Source: an uncultured Dehalococcoidia bacterium (GTDB lineage: Bacteria; Chloroflexota; Dehalococcoidia; Lucifugimonadales; UBA3495). Taken from it: a stretch of 64,000 nucleotides of DNA. The translations under genes were made by a program, and so were the position numbers. Of the stretch, positions 17,060 through 25,447 are shown in pieces (the stretch's first letter is position 1; every line of letters starts with the position of its first letter). The DNA lies in assembly GCA_958296225.1 (NCBI GenBank), contig OY282456.1, positions 3,534,001 to 3,598,000 of the forward strand. Direction: 5' to 3'. The notes below the pieces were generated by a model, which searched no databases, was not told where the DNA came from, and saw only the letters and a list, made by a program, of their open reading frames with translations.

Positions 17060-18760
17060 TTGCCCGAACGCATTTTCATCGGTGTTGCCTGGCCTTACGC
17101 CAACGGCCCGTTGCACATGGGCCATATCGCCGGCTGCTATCTGGCCGCCGACATTTTCGCGCGCTACCACCGGATGAAGGGCAACGACGTGCTGATGGTG
17201 TCCGGTTCCGACGCCCACGGCACCCCCATCACCATCCGCGCCGACCAGGAAGGCGTGGCGCCGCAAGCGGTGCTGGAGCGCTACCATGCCCAATTTCTGG
17301 ACACCTGGCGACGCTTGGGCATCTCCTTTGACCTGTTCACCGATACTCATACCGACAACCACCGGCGGATAGTGCAGGATTTCTTTACCACCCTGAAGGA
17401 TAAGGACTACATCTACCCCGACACGATGCTGCTGGCCTACTGCGCCGGCTGCAACCGCTTTCTGCCCGACCGCTACGTGGAGGGAACCTGCCCCCACTGC
17501 CGGAACGAAGGGGCGCGCGGCGACCAGTGCGACGCCTGCGGACGCACTCTTGACCCCATTGAACTGCTCAATCCTTATTGCAGCATCTGCCGGGCAACGC
17601 CCGACTTCCGGGAATCGGAGCATTACTTCCTGCGCCTGTCGGCCTTCCAGCAGCCGTTGCTGGACTGGATTGAAAGCAAGGAACACTGGCGGCCCAACGT
17701 CGCCAACCAGACCAGCAGCTTCCTGCGCGGCGGGCTGAAAGACCGCGCTATTACCCGCGACCTGACGTGGGGCGTGCCGCTGCCGCCGGACGGCCCGGAT
17801 GCCGTCAGATTTCAGGGCAAACGCATCTACGTTTGGTTTGAGGCCGTTATCGGCTACTTTTCCGCCGCCGTGGAGTGGGCGCAGCGCAGCGGCAACGCCG
17901 ACGCCTGGCAGGATTACTGGCAGGACGGCGACACCCGTTCCTACTACTTTATCGGCAAGGACAACATCCCCTTCCACAGCATCATCTGGCCGGCGATGCT
18001 GATGGGGTACGGCGGCCTGAACCTGCCCTACGACGTGCCGGCCAACGAGTTTCTCAGCCTGGAAAGCCGCAAGTTTTCTACCAGCCAGAACTGGGCCTTG
18101 TGGGTGCCCGACTACCTGGACAACTACGACCCGGACCCGCTGCGCTATATGCTGTCCATCAATATGCCGGAAACGGGGGATACCGATTTCAGCTGGGCCG
18201 AGTTCGTGCGGCGGAACAACGATGAGCTGGTGGCAACCTGGGGCAACCTGGTCAACCGGGTGCTGCGGTTCACCTACCGCAACTTTGACGGTCAAATTCC
18301 CGTTGACGCGCTGCCGCCGGAAGACGCCGAAACCGCCTTGCTGTCCGCGGCGCGGCGGGGTATGGACGCGGTGGCCGACAGCCTGGAGCATACGCGGTTC
18401 CGCGCCGGCATCAGCCAGGCTTTTGGGCTGGCGCAAGAGACCAACCGCTACCTGGACAGCCGCGCGCCCTGGCAGGCAATCAAGACTGACCGCGCGCACG
18501 CCGCCCGCTCCCTGGGTACAGCGATACAGGTCCTGAACTGCCTCAAGGTGATGCTGTCGCCCTACCTGCCTTTTACCGGCCAGAAGGTGCACGATTTTCT
18601 GGGCCTTGACGGAGACGTTACCGCCGAACCCTGGGACTTCGACGCTCTAATCGCAAGCATCCGTCCCGGCGCGCCCTTGCGCAACCCGTCCAACTTGTAC
18701 ACCAAACTGGACGTGGCGGCGGCCGAGCAGGAAGCCGGTCGGCCGGGCGTTCCGGCCTGA
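17060..18760 (+). CDS. metG: Methionine--tRNA ligase
   Basis: A 566-residue class I synthetase that charges tRNA-Met. The HMGH form of the HIGH motif is at residues 19-22 and the KMSKS loop is KFSTS at 338-342. A double zinc knuckle (CAGC...CPHC and CDAC...CSIC, about residues 127-180) is typical of MetRS1-type enzymes. The C-terminal dimerisation domain of longer MetRS forms is absent. The start is TTG at 17060, preceded by GAGGAGG at good spacing. It is followed after 27 bp by the prenyl synthase gene, so the two may share a transcript. Confidence 0.93.
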   Translation: MPERIFIGVAWPYANGPLHMGHIAGCYLAADIFARYHRMKGNDVLMVSGSDAHGTPITIRADQEGVAPQAVLERYHAQFLDTWRRLGISFDLFTDTHTDNHRRIVQDFFTTLKDKDYIYPDTMLLAYCAGCNRFLPDRYVEGTCPHCRNEGARGDQCDACGRTLDPIELLNPYCSICRATPDFRESEHYFLRLSAFQQPLLDWIESKEHWRPNVANQTSSFLRGGLKDRAITRDLTWGVPLPPDGPDAVRFQGKRIYVWFEAVIGYFSAAVEWAQRSGNADAWQDYWQDGDTRSYYFIGKDNIPFHSIIWPAMLMGYGGLNLPYDVPANEFLSLESRKFSTSQNWALWVPDYLDNYDPDPLRYMLSINMPETGDTDFSWAEFVRRNNDELVATWGNLVNRVLRFTYRNFDGQIPVDALPPEDAETALLSAARRGMDAVADSLEHTRFRAGISQAFGLAQETNRYLDSRAPWQAIKTDRAHAARSLGTAIQVLNCLKVMLSPYLPFTGQKVHDFLGLDGDVTAEPWDFDALIASIRPGAPLRNPSNLYTKLDVAAAEQEAGRPGVPA

Positions 18761-18787
18761 CCCTCTTTCAGCGCAGAGCAATTCGTC

Positions 18788-19786
18788 GTGCAACCCGGGC
18801 CGGACCTGCAAACCGTTTCCATCTACGCCCCGGTGGTAGCGCAACTGGCTCAAGTGGAAGAGCAGCTGCGCGAGCTGTGCCAGACCGACATCGCTGACCT
18901 GGACCCACTGCTGGATTACGCGCTGCGCTCCGGCGGCAAGCGCGTCCGGCCCGCCCTGACTTTGCTGGCCGCCGGGTTCCACGAGCACGAACGCCGCCGC
19001 TCCCTCATTATGGCGTCGGCAGTGGAGCTGCTGCACCTGGCCACGCTCATTCACGACGACACCGTGGACAACGCCGGGATGCGCCGGGGCAAGCCCACCA
19101 TCAACAAGCTGTACGGCAGCCACGTCGCTGTTCTGCTGGGCGACTATCTCTTTGCCACCTCGGCCACTTTCGTCTGCGACACCGAGGTTATCCGGGTCAT
19201 TCGCCGTTTCTCCGAGACCATCATGGAGCTGGCCAGCGGCCAGCTGATTGAGTTCTTTACCACCTTTGACCCTACGAAAGCCCGCCGGCTCTACGACGAG
19301 CGCATCTACCGCAAAACGGCCTCGCTGTTCTGCACCTCGGCGGAATCGGGCGCGATACTCAGCGGCGCGCCGGAGAACCAGGTACAAGCCCTGCGACGCT
19401 ACGGCTATAACATCGGCATGGCCTTTCAGATTGTTGATGACCTGCTGGACGTGCAGGGCGACGCCAGCGAAATCGGCAAGCCCGTGGGCAACGACCTGCT
19501 GCAAGGCGTACTGACTTTGCCCACCATTATGCTGACGGAACGTTATCCCGACGACCATCCCATTGATACCCTGTTCGGGGCCATCAAAAACGGCGGCGGA
19601 GACGTTGACGGCCTGCTGAAGCAGTCGCTGGCAATGATTAACGATTCCGGCATCGTCCCCGACTGCTTCGCCATCATCCGCGACTACTGCGCCGCCGCCG
19701 CCGCCGCGCTGGATGACCTGCCCGACTGCCCGCCGCGACGCTCCCTGCTGGAAATGGTGGACTACATCCGGGAGCGCTCGCGCTAA
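18788..19786 (+). CDS. Polyprenyl diphosphate synthase (trans, long chain)
   Basis: A 332-residue all-helical prenyltransferase that extends allylic diphosphates with isopentenyl diphosphate, probably for the quinone side chain. The first aspartate-rich motif is DDTVDNAGMRRGKP; the second is FQIVDDLLDVQGD; GGKRVRPALTLLA precedes them, as in IspB/HepT. GTG start at 18788. Product chain length cannot be read off. Its TAA overlaps the stop codon of the convergent amidohydrolase by two bases (CTAA). Confidence 0.9.
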   Translation: MQPGPDLQTVSIYAPVVAQLAQVEEQLRELCQTDIADLDPLLDYALRSGGKRVRPALTLLAAGFHEHERRRSLIMASAVELLHLATLIHDDTVDNAGMRRGKPTINKLYGSHVAVLLGDYLFATSATFVCDTEVIRVIRRFSETIMELASGQLIEFFTTFDPTKARRLYDERIYRKTASLFCTSAESGAILSGAPENQVQALRRYGYNIGMAFQIVDDLLDVQGDASEIGKPVGNDLLQGVLTLPTIMLTERYPDDHPIDTLFGAIKNGGGDVDGLLKQSLAMINDSGIVPDCFAIIRDYCAAAAAALDDLPDCPPRRSLLEMVDYIRERSR

Positions 19787-21276
19787 ACCCCTGCTCGCCA
19801 GACCACGCGCCCGGCGACAACGGTTGCCACCGCGCGGACTGACGGCAGCGCCGCCGCCGGAGTCGCCAACGGGTTCGGCGCCACTATCGCCAGGTCGGCC
19901 GGATAACCGGGCGCGATGCGGTTTCCGCCGGTGTGCATCCGCAAGGCAGCGGCTATGGAAGGCAGCCCCTGGCCGCCCAGCGCCGGGCCACCGGCCGATT
20001 GGCGGGTGAGCGCCGCCGCCATGGCCGCCCAGGGGTTCGGCTCAATCACCGGGGCATCGGAACCGAAAGCGACCGGGATTCCCCTGGCGGCCAGCGCGCC
20101 GGCGGGGTACAGATGGGGCAGCAGCGCCGGCGGCACGGTGGCCCGATAGCGTTCCCCGTCGTAATGCAGAAAGCCGGGGTTGCTGACTGCCATCGCCCCG
20201 GATTGGGCTACCAGTTCGGCAACGTCGGGCGGACATTCGGCGCAATGCTCAATGCGATGGCGTCCGGCGGGCGGGGGAATGTCGGCCAAGGTCAGCGCGG
20301 CGGCAACGATGGCGTCGCGCTCTACGGCGTGAATGGCGACGGGGTAGCCGGCGCGGCGCGCGGCGTTCACCATACCGGCCAGTTCCTCCGGGTGCGGATG
20401 CAGGCCGCCGGCGGATGCGGTCAGCATTATCTTGGCGTGGCCGAGGCGCAGCATCCCATCGCACGCGGCAGCGCCGTAGCGCAAGCCGGCGTCCGCCAGT
20501 TCGGGCAGCCGGCCAATGCCGGCCAGCATCGTAACCCGCAGGGGCAGCAGCCCGTGGGCGATGGCATCGCCAAAGGACTGCCAGCGGGCAACGCCGTTGT
20601 CCGGGCCGGCGTCGGTGGCGGCGGTGATGCCGTAGCTCAACATACGCCGGGCGAACCGCTGCAATGACGCCGGCAAATCGCCGGCGCCGGCGGTTGGGCC
20701 GGCGCGCCGCCGCAGCCAGCCGGACATCTCCAGCAGCAGGCCGGTGGGTTCGCCGGCGGCGTCACGCACGATGACGCCGCCCGGCGGGGCCGGCGTGTCG
20801 CGCCCGATGCCGGCGGCGGCCAGGCCGGCCGTGTTCAATACGCAGGCATGGCCGGAGCGATGCTCCACCCGCACCGGACGGACGGTTGACACGGCGTCCA
20901 GGTCGCAGCGGTTCAGATGCCGCGCCAGGCCGATGGGGGAGTCATCATAGCCGTAACCGCGCACCCAGCCGTCGCCCTGGGCCGCTGCCGTCCGCAGTGC
21001 CTTGACCACCGCCGCCGCATCCGGCGTCGCCGCCGGCCGGCAGTCAACGCCGTTTTGCGCCGCCGCCGCGGCGAACAAATGGCAATGGGCGTCCACCAGC
21101 CCCGGCATGATGGCGCGCCCGCCGCAGTCAAGGATGTCGGTATCCGGGCCGGCCAGGGGCATCAAATCGGAGCCGGCGCCTACGGCAACAATCCGGCCCC
21201 CGGCAATGGCAACCGTAGTGGCGCCGCCCGCCAGCGTGGGCGCCGCCACATCGCGCAGTATCAAATCAATCAACAT
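19783..21276 (-). CDS. Amidohydrolase family 3 (YtcJ-like)
   Basis: A 497-residue metal-dependent hydrolase. The N-terminal beta sandwich runs into GRAIMPGLVDAHCHLFAA, a variant HxH motif (HCH); later metal or catalytic positions are in LGHAKIMLTASAGGLHPHP, YPVAIHAVERDA and HRIEHCAECPP; the C-terminus has VAFGSDAPVIEPNPW. This order matches YtcJ-type exoenzymes. Start at ATG 21276 is preferred to 21309, which is inside a dispersed repeat. Substrate unknown. Convergent with the prenyl synthase. Confidence 0.8.
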   Translation of the reverse strand: MLIDLILRDVAAPTLAGGATTVAIAGGRIVAVGAGSDLMPLAGPDTDILDCGGRAIMPGLVDAHCHLFAAAAAQNGVDCRPAATPDAAAVVKALRTAAAQGDGWVRGYGYDDSPIGLARHLNRCDLDAVSTVRPVRVEHRSGHACVLNTAGLAAAGIGRDTPAPPGGVIVRDAAGEPTGLLLEMSGWLRRRAGPTAGAGDLPASLQRFARRMLSYGITAATDAGPDNGVARWQSFGDAIAHGLLPLRVTMLAGIGRLPELADAGLRYGAAACDGMLRLGHAKIMLTASAGGLHPHPEELAGMVNAARRAGYPVAIHAVERDAIVAAALTLADIPPPAGRHRIEHCAECPPDVAELVAQSGAMAVSNPGFLHYDGERYRATVPPALLPHLYPAGALAARGIPVAFGSDAPVIEPNPWAAMAAALTRQSAGGPALGGQGLPSIAAALRMHTGGNRIAPGYPADLAIVAPNPLATPAAALPSVRAVATVVAGRVVWRAGV

Positions 21277-21279
21277 CCA

Positions 21280-21299
21280 AATCCTGTCCATCCTGTTCA
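21280..21299. repeat. Dispersed short intergenic repeat (TCCTGTCCATCC type)
   Basis: AATCCTGTCCATCCTGTTCA just upstream of the amidohydrolase start; the cleanest copy of the family also seen at 8987 and 15942. Confidence 0.45.
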
Positions 21300-21326
21300 G
21301 CGAGGTCAAAGTGCAGTTGCCGCCAA

Positions 21327-21335
21327 TGCTATAAT
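21327..21335 (+). promoter_or_regulatory. Extended -10 promoter element
   Basis: TGCTATAAT, a perfect extended -10 motif 27 bp upstream of the ATG at 21363. No -35 hexamer is evident, as is usual for extended -10 promoters. Confidence 0.45.
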
Positions 21336-21362
21336 CGTCAAAATCGGCTTTGGAGGGACATT

Positions 21363-22166
21363 ATGCCGGAACTGCAAATCATTATGGGCGGCTACTCCAT
21401 CAACACCGACCAGACCCGGCTGGGGTTGTGCACCGTTACGCTCATCCGGGGCGAGACGCTGTCCATCGTGGACGTGGCCCACTTTGGCCGGCGCAATATG
21501 CTGGTGGACCAGCTGGCCGCCAACGGCATCAGTACCGACGACATTGGCCGGGTCATCCTGACTCATGCCCACTGGGACCACTCGCAGAACACCGACCTGT
21601 TCCCCAACGCCGAAATCGTCATTCACGCTGACGAGCTGGAGTACAGCAGGAACCCCCGCGCCGGCGATTTGGCTACCGCCCGCTACTTCGCCAACACTCT
21701 GCTGGAGCAGAACGTCCGCGCCGTCAGCGGGGAGACGGAGCTGGAGCCGGGCGTCCGCCTGATTGAAACGCCGGGCCATACGCGGGGGCATATCAGCGTG
21801 GTGGTGGAAACGGCCGGCGGCGCCGTCTGCGTGGGCGGCGACGCGATGTCCGACGCCGGGGCCATCGGGCGCGGCACGCCGGCCATCATTTTCTGGAGCG
21901 AGGCCGACGCCCGCGCCAGCATCCGGAAAATCGTCGCCGCCGCCAACACCATCTACCCCGGCCACGACCGGCCCTTCCGCGTTGCGGCCGACGGCGGCAT
22001 CACCTACCTGGCCGACTCGCCCACGCTGGAAATTAGCGGCGTGCTGCACTACGCCAGCGGCGCGTTCACGGTCAACATCGGGCGGGCGGAACACCCCGGC
22101 ACCACCGTGATGCCCAGCGCGATTGACTACCAGGGCGGCGGGCAGAACCACCCCGGCCACTGCTGA
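21363..22166 (+). CDS. Metallo-beta-lactamase-fold hydrolase
   Basis: A 267-residue MBL-fold enzyme with H68, H70, D72 and H73 in THAHWDH, the third histidine in ETPGHTRGHISV, the bridging aspartate in VGGDAMSD, and a late histidine in YPGHDRPF. The fold hydrolyses thioesters, lactones or phosphodiesters; no family-specific signature identifies the substrate. GGAGGGACATT precedes the ATG. Followed after 12 bp by the HAD gene, so probably an operon. Confidence 0.8.
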   Translation: MPELQIIMGGYSINTDQTRLGLCTVTLIRGETLSIVDVAHFGRRNMLVDQLAANGISTDDIGRVILTHAHWDHSQNTDLFPNAEIVIHADELEYSRNPRAGDLATARYFANTLLEQNVRAVSGETELEPGVRLIETPGHTRGHISVVVETAGGAVCVGGDAMSDAGAIGRGTPAIIFWSEADARASIRKIVAAANTIYPGHDRPFRVAADGGITYLADSPTLEISGVLHYASGAFTVNIGRAEHPGTTVMPSAIDYQGGGQNHPGHC

Positions 22167-22178
22167 CGCGGATTTGCG

Positions 22179-23084
22179 ATGCGCGCCGTCATCTTTGACT
22201 GGGACTTGACCCTCTGGAACAGCTGGGACATACACCTGCTGCTGATGGAGGAGACGGCGGCCGACCTGGGAGTTGCGCCGCCGTCGGCCGCCGAGATTGC
22301 CGCCGAGTTTCATCGTCCCTTTCTGCGGCATCTGCTGCTGTTTCTGGGCAGCCGGCCCGATGCCGAGGACGAAATGCCGGGCATTGAGGCGGCGTACCTG
22401 CGGCGCTACTACCGGATTGCCGGCCACCGCAACTACCTGTATCCCGGCGTTGCCAGCCTGCTGCGCGTTCTGAAACGGCGCGGCATCCGCATCGGCATCC
22501 TGTCGGACAAAAGACCCGAGTTCGGGCTGCTGGAGCTGGAGCGGTCCGGGTTGGCGTCGCTGGTGGATTACGCCGATTTCAAGACGGACGCCCGGCCCTA
22601 CAAGCCCCATCCCGCCGGGCTGCGGAGCGTGCTGGCGGCGCTGGCCGTCGCCGCGGGCGACGCCGTCTATGTTGGCGACGCCCCGCAGGATATGGCCGGC
22701 GCGCGGGCGGCCGGGGTTGCCGCCGCCGCCGCGCTGTGGGCCACCATTGACCGGGACGCCGTTATGGAATTGCAGCCGGATTACGCTTTGCAGCGTCCCC
22801 ACCAGGTGATGGCGATGCTGGCGGATACCGGCGGCGATGACGGGGCCAACCCGTGGCTGCGGCAGCTACCGGGGCCGTGGCGTCCCGACGGCGACCACCC
22901 GGCGGACGATGAGGACGAGGCGCCGGCCAGCCCGGCGGAGTCGCTGGCGGCAGAGCCGGCCGGCGCGGCGTGGGAGTTCTGGCCGCTGTCCGCACGGTGG
23001 GGCGGGCGTTCCGGGGAGCTGGCCTTGCCGCCCAGTGCGGCTAATCCGGTGGCGCCGCTGTCCTTACGTAACGACCGCCGCTAA
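22179..23084 (+). CDS. HAD-superfamily phosphatase with C-terminal extension
   Basis: A 301-residue protein. The HAD core occupies residues 1-210: the nucleophile motif DWDLTLW (D7, D9), motif II in ILSDKRPEF, the lysine in YKPHPAGL, and motif IV in YVGDAPQDMAGARAAG. This resembles phosphoglycolate/pyrophosphatase-type HADs with an alpha-helical cap. The last 85 residues, rich in Pro, Ala, Asp and Glu, match no domain I know and look disordered. Likely co-transcribed with the upstream MBL gene. Confidence 0.75.
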   Translation: MRAVIFDWDLTLWNSWDIHLLLMEETAADLGVAPPSAAEIAAEFHRPFLRHLLLFLGSRPDAEDEMPGIEAAYLRRYYRIAGHRNYLYPGVASLLRVLKRRGIRIGILSDKRPEFGLLELERSGLASLVDYADFKTDARPYKPHPAGLRSVLAALAVAAGDAVYVGDAPQDMAGARAAGVAAAAALWATIDRDAVMELQPDYALQRPHQVMAMLADTGGDDGANPWLRQLPGPWRPDGDHPADDEDEAPASPAESLAAEPAGAAWEFWPLSARWGGRSGELALPPSAANPVAPLSLRNDRR

Positions 23085-23115
23085 TCCAGTACCCTGCACT
23101 GTTTCCGTCATTGTA

Positions 23116-23349
23116 TCAAAGCAGTTCCCGGAATTGGACGACGGTCAATTCCGCGTCCTGAAGTATGTTTCGCATCGTTCCTACTCTAATCGGGCGGCTG
23201 GGATGGCGCGGAATGGTGAAGGTTTTTCGGGTGCGCAGGTTCAGCATCACCGTGTGCTTTGCCCCCTCCCGTACCCATACAATATGACCAGCACGCATTA
23301 GAGCGTTGACGCAAGCCCCGTGCCTGATGTCGTTAGGAACTCTCGGCAT
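23116..23349 (-). CDS. HicA-like mRNA interferase toxin
   Basis: A 77-residue protein with a double-stranded-RNA-binding-like fold. Family pattern: an amphipathic first helix, then GHIVWVREGAKHTVMLN with the active-region histidine (KHT), IPRHPSRPIRVGTMRNILQDA and a Leu-rich end. The partner HicB-like gene lies upstream with a 5-bp gap. The order antitoxin then toxin is less common for hicAB but does occur. Confidence 0.65.
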   Translation of the reverse strand: MPRVPNDIRHGACVNALMRAGHIVWVREGAKHTVMLNLRTRKTFTIPRHPSRPIRVGTMRNILQDAELTVVQFRELL

Positions 23350-23354
23350 TCCAG

Positions 23355-23606
23355 TCAGTCTAACCTCACCGCCGCATCCGGTTGGCTCGCGCGCCAGTAC
23401 TCCTCGAGAATGTTGGCCGCTTCCGCTTCGCTTTCCCGCAATATAGCGATGGCGTCCGCAATGTTTGCCAGCACTTCCGCCTCGGTATCGCCGTCCGAGT
23501 AAGCGCCGGGGACGCCGGGCGCGCTGGCCGAGTAGCCGCCGTCATCCTCTAGCACCAGCACGACCTCATAAGTTTGTGATTGGCAAACGACGCTATGTAT
23601 CAGCAA
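23355..23606 (-). CDS. HicB-like antitoxin
   Basis: An 83-residue protein with the HicB partial RNase-H-like domain: YEVVLVLEDDGGYSASAPGVPGAYSDGDTEAEVLANIADAI, where D..GY.. .PG..G..S.G.T..EA...I is the family pattern (shown as separate motifs along the sequence). No ATG is available; a TTG at 23606 has GGAG seven bases upstream and is taken as the start. There is no separate DNA-binding domain. Confidence 0.6.
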   Translation of the reverse strand: MLIHSVVCQSQTYEVVLVLEDDGGYSASAPGVPGAYSDGDTEAEVLANIADAIAILRESEAEAANILEEYWRASQPDAAVRLD

Positions 23607-23743
23607 AATGTCACTCCATAGTTTGTGGCGGTAGTGCTATGGCCTGATACAGCCACTCCGACGGTTGTTGTGATGGCGACAGCGTAACTAACGGGGATAT
23701 TGTAACAGTTTGGCCGCTGACATTGCAGCGTTACGGGGACGCT

Positions 23744-23975
23744 GGTATTCTCAACTTGCGCTGAAAATGGATTTGGCCCACAGATACTAGCACACCAGCG
23801 CCAGCGAATACACCAGCATCGCCACACTTTTCGTGTCACCTTTCGTCCGCCTCACCAGCCAGTTCAACTTCCCACGCCACACCGAATGCAGCCCCTCGTT
23901 CCAGTTGACCGCGCCACCCTTCCCCACCAGATGCCGGTCCGTCGGCAGCCACTGGTACACTACATACTAGGAGGT
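23744..23975 (-). mobile_element. Remnant of a second IS1-family element
   Basis: From 23968 to the TAG at 23787-23789 the minus strand encodes the C-terminus of an IS1-family InsB-like transposase (VYQWLPTDRHLVGKGG, NWNEGLHSVW, TKSVAMLVYSLALVC), clearly related to, but distinct from, the intact copies nearby. It ends with a terminal sequence GGTATTCTCAACTTGCGCTG at 23744, a variant of the same ends. The 5' part is missing because the IS1 copy at 23976 lies against it. The stretch 23607-23743 holds nothing recognisable. Confidence 0.6.
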
Positions 23976-24759
23976 GGTATTCTCAACGTGTGTTGGTGAT
24001 GGGTAGAATAAGGTTAGCACAAGGCGGCAAGCCGGAGGAGGTGCGCTAATGGCTGGCAAACGCGCTTACCGAAATGATATGCAATGTCCCCGCTGCGGCC
24101 AATGCCTCTACCACTTTACCTGGAATGCCCCCCGCCCGCACCAGCCGGCAAAGGTGGAAAATCTGGCCGCAGCGATGTATGCGGAAGGTCTGGGGATTGC
24201 CGCCATCGGTCGGGCGCTGTCGGTGCAGTTGAACACGGCCTACTCCTGGGTCAAAAAAAGCCCGTTGGGCCGGGGACTTGATGCCCCGGCTGGTGCGGGA
24301 ACAGGCCGCACGGCGGCCGGGGCAGGGGCTGGCTAAGGTCATCTCCTTTGACGAGATGTGGAGCTACCTGGGGGCGCGGCGAAAGGGGTTGCGACGGTCG
24401 GTTTGGATTTGGACGGCGGTGATTGAGGAGGCGGACGGACGGCGTTGGGTGGATTTCGAGGTTGGGAACCGCAGCGAGGCGACTTTGCTGAGACTGTACG
24501 AACGGTTGCCGGAGGCCGCGCAATACTGCAGCGACGCTTATCGGGTGTACGGCTGGCTGCCCCGGAACCGGCACTTGGCGGGCAAAGGTGGTGCGGTGAA
24601 CCGGAACGAGGGCATCCACTCGGCGCTGCGGGACCGGCTGCGACGATTGCAGCGACGAACCAGGGGATACAACAAGAGCCTGGCGATGCTGCGGGATTCG
24701 ATAGCCCTGGTCTGCTTACGGCAGGGTCTAATCTAACACCAACACACGTTGAGGATACC
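23976..24759 (+). mobile_element. IS1-family insertion sequence, copy A (internal deletion)
   Basis: A 784-bp element with terminal inverted repeats GGTATTCTCAACGTGTGTTG (left) and GGTATCCTCAACGTGTGTTG (right, reverse complement). The same left/right difference occurs in copy B at 28209-29050, in inverted orientation. Copy A lacks 57 bp relative to copy B, between CGCTGCGG direct repeats in the first frame. No target-site duplication is seen. The right end abuts the I-E-like CRISPR remnant. Confidence 0.8.
24049..24736 (+). CDS. IS1-family transposase, two frames (copy A)
   Basis: First frame 24049-24336 (InsA-like), second frame 24281-24736 (InsB-like DDE domain: ISFDEMWSYLGARRK, SDAYRVYGWLP, NRNEGIHSALRDRLRR). 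They overlap near an A7 run (24253-24259). Joining them needs a +1 (or -2) shift, not the -1 shift of classical IS1; slippage of polymerase or ribosome on the A-run would do this. The InsA zinc finger, which in copy B has two CxxC pairs, is reduced here to a single CPRCGQC by a 19-residue deletion, so end binding by InsA is probably lost. Confidence 0.7.
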
Positions 24760-25197
24760 GCGCGGGGATCTGCCTTTGTCAAGGGTCAGCATACGGCCAC
24801 CGGCGACGGTTGCCCCGTGCGCGGGGATCTGCCCAGCCCGGTGATGATGACCCAGTATTCCATGGAGGTTGCCCCGTGTGCGCAGGATCTGCCCGCCGTG
24901 CTATCATAAGGCCGCGCTGGCCACCGGGTTGCCTCGTGTGCGCTGGGATCTGCCTAAAGCGGCCCTCGATGCAGGGTTGGAGCTGCCGGTTGCCCCGTGT
25001 GCGTGGGGATCTGCCCTTGGCTACCGGCTGGAACGGGGTTTTACGTCGGGTTGCCCCGTGCGCGCGGGGATCTGCCCAGTTGCATCCTGACGTCCCACGA
25101 TGCATCAACGGTTGCCCCGTGCGCGCGGGGATCTGCCCTTCGAGCGCAAGGAAATGCCCAACATTGACATGGTCGCCCCGTGCGCGGGGATCTGCCC
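24760..25197 (+). CRISPR. Degenerate type I-E-like CRISPR array (8 repeats)
   Basis: Repeats start near 24760 (truncated by the IS), 24808, 24867, 24927, 24988, 25049, 25110 and 25171, with a 60-61-bp period. The consensus is about 29 bp, GGTTGCCCCGTGCGCGCGGG followed by GATCTGCCC, with a GCCCCGTGCGCGCGGGG hairpin like that of I-E repeats. Copies vary in length (27-29) and sequence, for example GCTGGG or GCAGG in place of GCGGGG, so the array is decaying. No I-E cas genes are in the window. Confidence 0.85.
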
Positions 25198-25208
25198 GAG
25201 ATAGATAT

Positions 25209-25312
25209 GTGACCGCTCCTGAAAGGGAGCGGCACAATTGAAGCGTGATGTCTTTGTTGATCCATTGCCAGGCATCGCAAGTAACCGCTCCCGAAAGGGG
25301 GCGGCACAATGA
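25209..25312 (+). CRISPR. Two remnant repeats of the type I-G family, opposite orientation
   Basis: 25209-25244 reads GTGACCGCTCCTGAAAGGG then AGCGGCACAATTGAAGC; 25280-25312 reads GTAACCGCTCCCGAAAGGGG then GCGGCACAATGAG. Both are degenerate forms of the main array repeat, separated by a 35-nt spacer, but here the array sense is on the plus strand, the reverse of the main array. They directly follow the I-E-like remnant. Confidence 0.8.
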
Positions 25313-25317
25313 GTACC

Positions 25318-25425
25318 GTTCCGCAATCAAACACAGGCTGATAAAATACCCGCTACCGCAGGAACCGGAGACGTGGCAACTGTGTTCAGGTTCCGCAATC
25401 AAACACAGGCTGATAAAATACCCGC
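25318..25425 (+). repeat. Pair of 36-bp direct repeats separated by 36 bp
   Basis: 25318-25353 and 25390-25425 are identical 36-mers beginning GTTCCGCAATCAAACACAGG and ending GATAAAATACCCGC, AT-richer than the surroundings. Repeat and spacing lengths are CRISPR-like, making a third array family possible. Alternatively each copy holds TTCCGC, 17 bp, TAAAAT with a TGA extension, so they may be tandem promoters for the gene at 25448. Confidence 0.75.
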
Positions 25426-25447
25426 ACAACCCTGCAGGAGCCGACAC

